A stretch of DNA of 64,000 nucleotides from Callaeas wilsoni. Its lineage: Eukaryota > Chordata > Aves > Passeriformes > Callaeidae. Within the stretch, counting starts at the first letter, position 1, and every line of letters starts with the position of its first letter. A program made the position numbers and the translations under genes. Where the stretch lies: positions 124,001 through 188,000 of the forward strand of contig VWPU01017674.1 in assembly GCA_013398955.1 (NCBI GenBank), given 5' to 3'. Of this stretch, positions 1 to 10,042 are shown piece by piece. A model generated the notes under the pieces. It was not told the DNA's origin. It did no database searches and saw only the letters and a program-made list of their open reading frames with translations.

Positions 1-500
1 AAGAGTATTGTCCAAATGGTTCTTGAAATCAGACAGTTTTGGTGCTCTGACGACTTCCTTGGGGAGCTTGTTCCAGAGCCCAAACACCCTCTGGGTGAAG
101 AAATTGTCCTAATATTCAGTTTAAACATACCCTGACACAGCTTCAGGCCATTCCCTCAGGTCCTGTCACTGGTCACAGAGAGATCAGTGCCTGCCCCTGC
201 TCTTCCCCTCATAAGGAAGTTGTAACTGCAGTGAGTTCCCTCAGTGTTCTCTCCTCCAGGCTGAACAGACCCAGTGCCCTCAGTCGCTCATTGCAAGGCT
301 TCCCCTCAAGGCCCTTCACCATCCTTGTTGCCCTTCTTTGGATGCTCTCTAATAGCTCAATGTCTTTGCTGTCTAGTGGTGCCCAAAACTCTCCACAATA
401 TTCAAGGTGAGGCCCCTGCAGTGCAGAGCAGAGCAGGACAATCTCCTACCTTCCCCAGCTGACTGATGCCCCCCAGAACACGGCTGGCCCTCTTGTCTCG
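1..500 (-). mobile_element. CR1 LINE fragment (3' part), cut by left window edge
   Basis: Read on the minus strand this is the 3' portion of a CR1 non-LTR retrotransposon: the end of the reverse transcriptase followed by the 3' untranslated region. The diagnostic phrases run in the expected order: GACCAGTGACAGGACC (complement of 167-182), CTTCACCCAGAGGGTGTTTGG (about 82-102) and ACCATTTGGACAATACTCTT (complement of 1-20 region). The terminal 100 or so bases with the ATTCTATGA tail lie left of the window. CR1 copies are normally 5'-truncated and move by target-primed reverse transcription. The element is not mobile: it has no complete ORF. Its upstream boundary against the next CR1 piece near 500 is uncertain. 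Confidence 0.9.
209..409 (-). pseudogene. CR1 ORF2 reverse-transcriptase C-terminal remnant
   Basis: An uninterrupted minus-strand frame of about 66 codons matches the thumb/C-terminal end of the CR1 reverse transcriptase. It begins [11 protein letters not shown], continues through a [12 protein letters not shown] stretch and the conserved [11 protein letters not shown] block, and then ends at a TGA (209-211). The real ORF2 protein is roughly 900-1000 residues with endonuclease and polymerase domains; neither catalytic core is present here. This is a dead fragment inside the CR1 copy and not an expressed gene. Confidence 0.8.
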
Positions 501-695
501 TCCATGTCGCTGTTTTTGAGGGTACCATCCTCGTCCTGTAACAGGCTGATGTTGTTTCTACACTGGCTTTGGCCATTAATATATTTGAAAACCTCATTTT
601 ATTGTCCCCCACAATTCTGGCCAATTTCAACTTCAGGTGAGCTTTGGCTGCATGACTTTTCTCCCTACAGTGGCAAGCAGCATCTCTGCCTTACT
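500..695 (-). mobile_element. CR1 fragment from the endonuclease-RT linker region
   Basis: On the minus strand this stretch resembles the part of CR1 ORF2 that lies between the endonuclease and the reverse transcriptase. In plus-strand reading the recognisable phrases are ATTAATATATTTGAAAACC (about 575-593) and CAGGTGAGCTTTGGCTGCATG (634-654), which occur in that order in many avian CR1 copies. It directly adjoins the 3' CR1 piece (1-500) in the same orientation, but the polymerase core expected between them is missing. Either one CR1 lost its middle, or two insertions abut. The match is weaker than in the neighbouring piece. Confidence 0.65.
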
Positions 696-1325
696 GTTTA
701 GGGCAGTTTAATAAATCACTCACATCAGTGAAATCCACCATGCTAAAAAGTGTAGCGTGTAGGATGTTCTGCTGCAATACTGCTACAGACAATAAAATCT
801 TCCATCAAAGTGGTACTCTAAGAAGCTTTTTACAATCTGATTTATAATTGATTTTAGCTTGGTACTACTTCTCTCCTTTTCATTTGCAACCCATTTGTAA
901 TTAGATATAGGATCGTGTCTGCAGCTGGAAGCATTGTAGAAGAGAGGTCACTGACACTAGAGGATGGGAGTTGGGGTTTTGGTTTTCTAGAAGGAAGCTT
1001 CATGACATTCATTGTTCTTTTCAAAAAGCAAGCATAGTTCCATTAGGTCAATGATGGACTTATATTAGGAAAAGGCAGCAAACTTCTTAGCACAGTGCAT
1101 TTCCATATAAAATGAAACTCATTGAACAGGCCTGGGTTCTTAGGGGAACATAAAGTCTCCTTTTAATTGGATATACAATGCTGCATCTGTGGCATCTCAT
1201 TAAAAACATTTTATAAGCATTGCAATGTTGGTTATAGGTTTTAAAACCTTTTTTCTTAAGTTTCTTTATAATAACCCACACCAATATTTATACAGACTCT
1301 ACAGATCTTTCACATTTCTGTTGCT
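696..1325. other. Unique AT-rich interval
   Basis: No gene, RNA or recognised repeat is visible. The sequence is AT-rich, with only short chance open frames. Confidence 0.5.
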
Positions 1326-1372
1326 TTGGACTTGATGATCCTGATGGGTCCCTTCCAACTCAGCATATTATG
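1326..1372 (+). mobile_element. CR1 3'-terminal stub
   Basis: The stretch reads GGACTTGATGATCCTGATGG, then GTCCCTTCCAACTCAGCATAT and a degenerate tail. This is the last 45 or so bases of the CR1 type also seen complete at 26300-26643 and 59226-59527. It is an extremely 5'-truncated insertion. Confidence 0.8.
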
Positions 1373-4300
1373 AAATCAAGAGCAAAGTGTAGTAGGGAGA
1401 ATGGCTACATGTTGTACCTAGATGCCACTAGCTACTGCCTGGAACTGCTACTTTAGAATGAGGATATATATATATAAAAATTTTCATATTATATACTAGA
1501 AAATATATGTACATATATTCTAATGATTGGTCAACTGTTGAAAAACATCAGCTATAGGGAACAGGAAAATGATTTCTTTTTATGAAAGTTCTTTTTTAAT
1601 GTGTTTATAACTGACTGCATCATATACTGCTAATATTTAACACTTCTAGCATCTACTCAGAACTCAGAATTGTAATACAAAGTGATTATAAAATTCCTCC
1701 CCAAACGCTAGCTAATAAGTTCATTTTCTTATTTCATTATGCCTGCTTCAATAACATCATAAAATCAACATTAAAAACATATTTTTGACTCCAGGGAAGT
1801 AGGTTAGAGAAACTGCTTAAGGCTTGAAGCAGGAACTTTGAATACCAAATATTTTTGCAGGATATATATTTGTTATTTGGGTTGAGGAGGAGGAAAATCA
1901 GGCCCCTTGCCTTTTGGAGAGCTTGAGAAAGGGAAATGGATCTTACTGAATTTTTTAAAGTTTTCTTTTATACAATAGCTCTTAATCTCTTTTTTTCTGT
2001 ACACAAAACAGCCTCAGTAGAAAACATACTGTGTTTTTAATTGTTTCGGCTTTAAAAGAATCACTTTTAGAAATCCATTTGGAAAGCAAAAGAGCTGTTT
2101 CCCATATCTGCTAGGGAAGAAATCACAGAAGATCTGCACACAATCTTATTTTACAGCAGCACTGTAACTTTTCTCACTTTGATTGAAATTCCTCAAGGTT
2201 TGGTGCCAGTCCTGGAATGAATCCCAGTACTCCGTACATGTCTCTGCATTTTGAAGGGTAGGTATGTCTTGCAGATGTTATTTGGTATAATTAAATGAGT
2301 AAAGAAAATCTTGTCTGTCATTTAATGCAATTGGATGAATTGATCTCTGACATCCATTTTCCCTGATTGCTTTAGCTAGACAATTTACTCTAAATTGGCC
2401 AATCTTCACAATAAAAAAGAAATCACAACAGAAATGAAATAAATAGGCAAAACTTCAGAGTTTCTATAGAAAATTACCGTGCAGCGCAAAAGGTAAATAA
2501 GGATTTGGTTTGGTTTCAATTCATATTGCAAAGCCTGAAAAAGCTTTCTGAAAACATACTCTGTCTTTTCTGGTGGGATTCAAGGGAGTCAATAAAGACC
2601 TTTAGCAAAGATCCCACAATCTGATACCTAAAAAACATTCTTGCTGCTCTCTTCAATAAGTCAAAGCCAAAGGTGACTATTGCTGTTGTAGTCTTCCTCA
2701 CCTTGGCTCTCTCAGGCCAGGTGAGATAAATCCCATATTTAGTATCTGCGTTGCAAATTCACAGCACTCAGTTGAACATATGCCCAAGGTCTTACAAAAT
2801 AAAGGTATTTTACTTGTGTGTTTTACCACATTTAAATAGGTTTTCTGATGATATCTCACATATCAGGGAAAATTACCCACATCCAGGATCTTGAGAAAAT
2901 ATCTTGCAAATATGGATAGCATAGTTTTCAATCAGAGCTGGTAAATGAGTTTCATGTGTTGGGTTATTGATTTACTTTTTCTTCTGTTTATTTACTTTAG
3001 CCTCAAATATTTCCTTGGCCAGGTGATTAAGGAGGTTACACCAAGAATCTCACATAAAGTTTTCTGTTGGCTGTCATCTAGTTTAGATTTTCCCCATGTT
3101 TTCCCTGTCAAATTTCCATCAGTGGATGCAATTTAAATGAATTTACGTCTAAAGTTTTGTCTGATTTTCACATTAATTCCTTAATAGTAGCCATCGTTCC
3201 AACTACATGCCTGAAGATAAATAAAAAATTAAATAGAAAAAGAAATAAATTCCAATAATTTTGCAGCTCACTCATTCCAACCTTACAGTTTAATGTCAAA
3301 ATATCAGAAAACAGTGTACTTTTGCTGGTGAAAATCTGAGGAAAATGAAGGAATACACCTTCAGAAGCAGAGGATGAAATGTCTTTTTAATTTTTAGAGG
3401 TATTGAATAAAATGTATATGTCTTGCTGAGATGAGGAGCTGGTCTACAGGTCCTATCTCCTCCAACAGCGTTGTTATTGCCAGGCTAGAGCAGAAGGTTC
3501 CTTACTGTTCCTCTGTTTCTGTGAATATTTACTCTTTGAAAGATGTCACTGCCCCCATTTCAGTGGCCGAGACTGCCCTGTGACTTTGAACCATTGTGGT
3601 TTGATTCTATGGTTAATTCTATTATTCTATTATTCTGTGAACTCAAAAGTAGAGGTTCTTTTCATATGTTCATTTTTCCAGAATGGAAAAAACAGACATG
3701 TGGCTTGGAAGTACCTGTGCTGTGGCTAAATAACAGCATTACATTTTTCCCAAGTGGAAAGTTACATATCGAAAGACACCTTGTTGAATTTGCTGCTTCC
3801 TGAAGCAGACTTCCTATTGGAATACACCAACATATACCTACAGCGGGCATTTTAGTAATCCAGTCCTGCCATGCAGCAACGGTTTTAGTAAGGAGGGTAT
3901 AAGCAACACTCAAATTTTTCCAGTTATTCCAGGTTCATTCAGAGGTCTTCTCTCTCACCCCTTCCCAACCACAGTGAAGCAGAAAAGGTAAGACTGAATA
4001 AAATGCTGGTGGGAAAAATTCAATTATATTAACTATTTTTTAGAACGATGAGACAACTCAAATTTCAGATTGCTATTCTAACATAATTAATTTTATATAC
4101 ATGGATATTAAGCAATTTTGAGCAAATAACTCAAATACATTCAGCTGATAGTATGTGTTATATTTAAATTTGACTCCAGATTTAGAGCTGTGGTAATGAC
4201 TTTGGAAGATTTCTTCATCCTTGTCACTACTATAAGGCAATTTCACACTTCCCTGACTCTTTAAAGGTGTAATACTGGGAAGTGTTAATTGACCAAATCC

Positions 4301-5410
4301 TCAGTAAGAGGGAGAGAAATAAGGGAACATGAAATATAATTCTGTTTATGAGTTTGACTTGGGAATTACACATTACACAACAGATATTCAGTGGGAACAA
4401 AACTTAAGCTCTCTTCTCTTTCAATAAACTACTTTAAACTCTCAAATGGACTACTTGGATTAAGTAATATATATGCCAGCTTTCTGTTAAATATTACACA
4501 GACACCAGGAAAGCTGGTTGGGCCAGACACTGACCTTCATTTGCAGATACACCTTTCTTCTCTCATCCAAATTCTTAGACAAGAAAAGACAGGCATGGCC
4601 GTGAATACTGAATAGAAGGCATTTTCAGGTGTTGGGAAACTGCTACAGTTACCTTGCCTGTAAAAATCCCACACCTTTCCTGGATTTGCCAAACGTTGTC
4701 ATCCATCTTTGCTTCCGATGCTGGCAGATGTCAGCAGGTCCCCTTCTTCACAGGCAGGTGGAGTGAAACCTTTCCAATGAAGTCTGCATAGATCTCAGAG
4801 GACAAGGGAATGGGTCAGCAAAACAGAGCCCTTGTTTAAGTAGAAAGGTTGTGGCTATTCCTGTTGAATCTGACAAGTCTTTTTCTCATGAGTAATACAA
4901 AAAAGAAAAATGGTTATTTTTCACTCTGTTTAAAAGCAAACATTAGTCCCAGTTATTGTCTTTTTCACCATGATTTTCACCTTCCTCACTTGAGAACAAA
5001 GATAACAGCCAGCCAAAATCAACCTCTAATTCTTCTCTCAAAACTTGTATTTGAATACTGCTTTCTTCTGATTCTTGCTGAAGCTACACAATCAGCAAAT
5101 CTCTAGGTATGAGTGGCCTTAGTAACAACTGTGCTTACAGAAAACATGTCACTCTTATATAGTTTTGTTGGTCATCCACAGTGTGTTTCTTTTTAAAAAT
5201 GTCTAAAACTACCTTGGCGTTGGAGACAAAAGAGAAAGTAAAACAATTAATACCACAGAGCTAAGTCTGACTAAAAATTTCCTTTTACCTTTGGCTCCTG
5301 AGCTGACAGTGATTTGCATTCTCCCCTGCCCTCCCTCCCTCAAGTGTAAAGTAATACTTCAAAACTTAAAAATGTGACTTTGATAACTTTAAATTACTCT
5401 TAATACCTCC
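1373..5410. other. Unique AT-rich interval with weak repeat traces
   Basis: Mostly featureless AT-rich DNA. There is a short (AT)n run at about 1463-1476. At 3590-3645 a run of TTCTAT/ATTCTATT motifs ending in ATTCTGTGAA looks like the tail of an old CR1-like insertion on the plus strand, but nothing upstream confirms it. The open frames here (up to 86 codons) show no recognisable domains. Confidence 0.45.
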
Positions 5411-5415
5411 TCCTC

Positions 5416-5635
5416 TTGTCATAACAAAGCAGGCTTATACTCCAAGAGGGACTGCGTGGTAGTTTTATCTAGATCAGTGGAATTATCACGGATTATTTTT
5501 AACTTTGGTTCCAGCTCTTTGAGTTTTGTTCTGACTGTCTGATTGAATTCATGGGAAAATTGAAAGCCAGCCCCAGCTAAAGCAATGGGGTTTAAGGTAA
5601 TACTAGCCAAGGAAGCTGATAAAACTCTTTTACAG
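5416..5635 (-). other. Exon-like open frame of unknown identity
   Basis: On the minus strand a pyrimidine-rich stretch ending TGTCTTTCACAG (5640-5651) resembles a splice acceptor. An open frame of about 70 codons follows and ends in a TGA at 5416-5418. The predicted peptide has a small-residue, hydrophobic start (SLASITLNPIALAGAGFQF), then a charged, helix-like half (TKLKELEPKLKIIRDNS) and a C-terminus of LLEYKPALL. Its composition is more protein-like than other short frames in the window. I do not recognise a family. It could be a real terminal exon, a fragment of an unprocessed pseudogene, or chance. No promoter or other exon was identified nearby. Confidence 0.2.
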
Positions 5636-5651
5636 ACCCTGTGAAAGACAT

Positions 5652-8184
5652 AAAGGCCTCAGTCCAAGCACATTGTGATGCAGTTCAGGTATTTGTAAAA
5701 AAAGGTGAGACCTGAAGGTAGGCATCCTATATTATGACTGGCTTGCAAAGGTGTAAAGTTTTTTATTTAATTGGAGGTAGGGGAGCAGAATTGAGCTTAA
5801 AGTCAGTTATATATCTCATCCTTTTCTTGCTGATTAGTTCTTCTTACAAAAATAGTTTTGATCTGGTACGATCTTTGGCACTTTTTTATGTCCACGGGAA
5901 GAGTGGGAGATGCACAAGGTGAAAGAGTGTAAGAAATTAGAAGAGGAAGGAATAACCAGAAGGAAAAGAAACAGAAGCAGAATAAGCTGGATAATGAACA
6001 GGAAGAGATAACACTGAGACCGGAATACATGTTTAGGTAATACACATTCTTTTAACTCCGCTTTTTAGACAATATGAAACTAATTTCCTGGATAAGCATA
6101 CCTAATTGAGGGAAGAAAATTAATCAGGCCAGATTCAAAGTTTACCACAAAAATGATACATTAAAATGATAAAATAATCATTCTTTGTTCAATCTTTTAC
6201 ATCTTAATTGTTTATTTTTAAACACAAGGACTTATAATTATAAAGATAATGAAGGTATCTGACTTTTTTTCTATCTTTCCTACTTTGTTGTTGTCAGCCT
6301 GTTGTGCCTCCCACTGCATCATGGGCACACATTTTATTACAAATCTTTTTAGAAAATCTAAACCCTTTCAAAAGGGAATAGCCCTGTCTTTCCTTCCTGG
6401 AGAGTCCTGAAGTAGTAAGGTGTTAAACTTGACTGTGTCTCTTCCTTTAATTGTGATATAAACATTCTAATAAATGCAATAAATGAGAAAAAGAAATATT
6501 AGAAAAAGAACCAGAAGAAGAAAAAGGGAAAATGTGGAATCTGCTAGGGTCAAAACCCTAAGCTGGTTCTGCCCTTCAGGATTGGTTTAAAAAGCAAAAT
6601 GCATCCATGTGTGTCTAGCCATTTAAAACAGTCCATCTGAAGCTTCAATATAATCAGGCAAATAAAATTGTTTATGGTTAATTATTCTGGTTTTATTGCC
6701 TTCTCTGGCTGGAAATTAGCAAGTGAAAAACATTTCTGAGTTGGTTTAATGTAATTACTTGAAGGAACAAAGTTTCAGGGTCTAAAGATTGGAAGATTAA
6801 CATAAGTAATTTTACTCTCAAAATTAGTTTTGGGTTGCAGTCTGTCTCTAATACAAAGAAACAAAAGTGGTTTTCCTTCGTATCCTTGATCAGCTTAATG
6901 TGAATTCGAGTAACTTTTAAAAAAAAGATGGCTATCAGATTCAAATGTGCCTATCATCTTGCATAGCTGTCGGTGCTTAGCATCTCTTTAATTTAGTCTG
7001 TCTTCTATTATGTCAGCATATCATCCCTCCCTTCCAAACAGAAGTAATATAAGGTTAACTAGTAATACATAAAAGGATTTTTTGATTAATAAATGAGTGC
7101 ATAAAAATTCAACCCTGCATAGGTAGATTATATACTAACAAGGCACCAGTGCATAATTCATAATTGTCTTTGACAGCCCAGTGAAAGTGAACGTTTTAAA
7201 TCGTCAGTCAGGAACATCCGTCTGTTTCTGGATAAAATAAACTTCGAAATAAACAACACATGTTAATGTTAGCATCCATCAACATGGATAATTTTTTCGA
7301 ACAGAGTATTTTAAATCTTGTATTACTACAGGCAGCTACCCAGTTTCTGAACACGTTTTGGAGAGCTGTACAACCATCACCAGCTCTATGCTCTGCAGTC
7401 TAAGGACCGTACTTGACAACCAGACAGAGAAGTCTGATGACTCATTGCATTTTAGGTTTTGTAAATGGGCTCACAGCCTCACATGGAGAAGATTTAGTAC
7501 TTCTATTTACTTTGGGGCAATTACTTAACGTTGTTATTCCTAAAACCTTAATAACATAGTAACACCATATTCAGAAAGAATAGAAGTAAAGCTCTACAAT
7601 CAATCTAGAAAGAATAAAAAAGCTTTACAGTCAATCAGGGCAGTGTGAATGAGTGACAGAGTGAGGAAGGGAAAAATCCAGATGGCATTTTCTAGCTGAC
7701 TAGGACAGGTCAGTAAAGAAATAATTGCTTGCATGATTTCTTTTAGTGGCAAGGACAGAGGAAATGTCATATATGAACTGTAAATAAAACACTGATAGGA
7801 TTGGAAAAATTGCAAATACATATCGTTATGTAAAGTACTTTCCACTTATTCTGACAAAATCAGAAGCCAACTTGTGCTGTGTAGCTAGCAGGAAAGTATT
7901 AGCATTCAAGGATATGATTTGTGCTGAGTTGATGTAGACACCAAATAAAGGTCGGATGAATCCTGACCTATAGACAAATGTTTCTTAATTTCTTAAATGA
8001 ATTATTTTCTTCCAGACATAGAGAGCCTTCCTCTTCCATATTCCAGTGTTATCTTCTTCATCCATGGAAATCAATGTAATTTAATGGCTAAAAAAATATT
8101 TGGGATCTTAGAGTAAAATGAAGAAGCCTTTATTAAGATTTTGACAGATAGGACTCAAAACGGAATGTAATTATCAGAACTGTT
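5652..8184. other. Unique AT-rich interval
   Basis: No gene or recognised repeat is visible. Purine-rich stretches occur at 5930-6010 and 6485-6535. The open frames are short and without recognisable motifs. Confidence 0.45.
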
Positions 8185-8657
8185 CCCAGAATGGCTGAGA
8201 GAGGAAGGCACCTCTGGAGATTTAGTTCAACAGGTTCAGTGAGTGAAGATTGCCTGGGAACATGTTCAGTTGGATTCTGAATATGTCCAAGGATGTAGAG
8301 TCTACAACCTCCTAGGACAACCTGCGGCAGTGTTTCTTCGTGCCCACACTAAGACTTCTTTCTTACTCTTACGTGGAATTTCCTGTGTTTCAGTTAGTAC
8401 CTTTAGCCTCTTGTCCTGTTGCTGGGCACCACTGAGAAGTGTCTGGCTTCTGCCTTCCTTAATTCTCCCATTAGAGTTTTACACACATGGAGAAGATTCC
8501 CTCGAGCCTTCTCTTCTCCAGACTGAGCAGCCCCAGTACTTTCATTCTCTCCTTATAAAACTGTAGCAGTTCCTTAACCTTCATGAGCCTGCACTGGATG
8601 TGCTCTAGTATGTCCATCCCTCTCTCTCATACTCAAGAGCCCAGAGCTGGACCCAGA
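8185..8657 (-). mobile_element. CR1 LINE, 5'-truncated copy
   Basis: Minus-strand CR1. From the left it shows the 3' UTR (GGAAGGCACCTCTGGAGAT at 8203-8221 is the near-terminal block), the TCTACAACCTCCTAGGACAAC block (8300-8320) and the region encoding the end of the reverse transcriptase (CCAGAGCTGGACCCAG at 8641-8656). The final ATTCTATGA-type tail is decayed. Its upstream end falls exactly where the next CR1's 3' tail begins (about 8659), so the two copies abut. No coding potential remains. Confidence 0.85.
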
Positions 8658-8658
8658 A

Positions 8659-10040
8659 TTCACAGAATCACAGAATCAACTAGGTTGGAAAAGACCTTTG
8701 AGATCATAGGGTCCAACCTATTCCAGATGTGTCTCACTAGTTCTGAGCAGAGAGGAAGTTCCGACCACCTGACTTCACCTGCTGGCAATTACTTTCCTTA
8801 ATGCAAAGTACCATTGCCCTTTCCCACAAGGGCACTTTGCTGGCTTTGTCAAACCAGGATCTTCAAGACATTTTCTGTCAAACTCCTTTTCAGCTAATTG
8901 GCTGCTATGTTATACTGGTGCCTGGTTTCTTTCTTCCTGGTGACACGAGTGACATTTTCCTTTGTTGAGCTTCATAATGGTCATGTGTTGTCCCATTTCT
9001 CCAGCCCGTTGAGGTCCCTCTATTCAGCTGTGCACCCATTTGGTGTATCAGCCACTCCTCGCTGTTTTGTATCATCAGTCCACCTCAATTTTCACTTAAC
9101 CAGACTCTACTCCATGAGCTTGTGGGGATGACATGGGAGACTGTCAAAAGCCTTGTCAAAGTAAAGGAGAACGACATCCACTACTCCCTCTTATCCCACC
9201 AATCATCCAGTTGTAGAAGGCTATCAAGTCGGTGAAGCATGATTTTCCCTTAAGTCCATGCTGACTGCTACAAATCACACTGTTGTCCTTCATATATTTG
9301 GAAGGCTTTACAGGAAGACTTTCTCCATCGATTTATTAGGGAGTGAGGTTTGGTTGACCAGTCTGTGGTCCTCCAGGTATTTCTTCTATATTTTTCAGAA
9401 TAGGAGTGTCATTTGCTTTCTTTCAATTCTCACAAAACTCCCCCAATCAACATGACATTTCAAAGATAATCGAGAATGACCTTGTAGTGTCATTGGCCAA
9501 CTCCCTACACACTAGTGGGTCCATCCCACTAGGTCCCATGGACTTGTATCTGTCTATTCTTTTTAGATGTTTCCTAAGCTGACTCAGCGCTGGTGAGAAG
9601 TGATCTTTACCTTTGGTCTCAGGGGTGTGGGACTGCTGAAAGCCAAAGGCAAAGAAGATATTCTGTACTTTGGTCTTTGCTGTGTCTTTTGTCACCAGGT
9701 TTCCCTACTCATTCAACAGCAGGCCCACAATTTCCCTGGCATGTCTTCTGGTGCTGATGTATCTCCTGGAGTCCTTCTTGTTTCTTTTCACAACCCACAT
9801 GAGATTCAACTCCACATAGACTTGTCCTTGCTAACCATGTCCCTGAACCCTCAGACAGTGCCTCTCTGCTTTTTCTGGGTCACCCGTCCCACATTTTGAC
9901 TCTTGAACACTTCCCCTCTATGTCTGAGATTTTCCAGGAGTTCCTTGTTTATCCCTGCAGAGCTCCTGCCACGCTTGCTTGACTTCCTGCTCAGGGAGAT
10001 GGACCCTTCTTGGGAAGTGACACATCTCAGTGGCAATTTC
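8659..10040 (-). mobile_element. Long CR1 LINE copy spanning much of ORF2
   Basis: This minus-strand CR1 starts at its 3' tail (CACAGAATCACAGAATCAAC, 8661-8680) and extends about 1.4 kb upstream through the reverse-transcriptase region to the linker after the endonuclease. Phrases seen in order in plus reading are TTGAGCTTCATAATGG (8965-8980), ACTGTCAAAAGCCTTGTCAAAG (9140-9161, the KAFD-type RT block), AAGTCCATGCTGACTGC (9252-9268), GGTCCCATGGACTTGTA (9532-9548) and GAGTTCCTTGTTTATCCCTG (9939-9958). Many frameshifts and stops make it inactive. It is the most complete LINE in the window; the endonuclease half is absent or unrecognisable beyond about 10040. Confidence 0.85.
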
Positions 10041-10042
10041 AC
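9447..10042 (-). pseudogene. CR1 ORF2 linker and RT N-terminal remnant
   Basis: Two minus-strand open frames cover this decayed coding segment. The upstream one (9851-10042) contains SRKSSKRGRSSAGINKELL, which fits the linker after the endonuclease in avian CR1 ORF2. The downstream one (9447-9695) contains YKSMGPSGMDP and RELAN...SIIFE, which is the start of the reverse-transcriptase domain. The frame is broken between 9695 and 9851. No catalytic YADD-type motif is preserved. Confidence 0.75.

Noticed and set aside
3590..3645. TTCTATT-rich run as a CR1 tail
   Set aside because: The upstream sequence does not clearly match CR1, so it is mentioned only as a weak trace.
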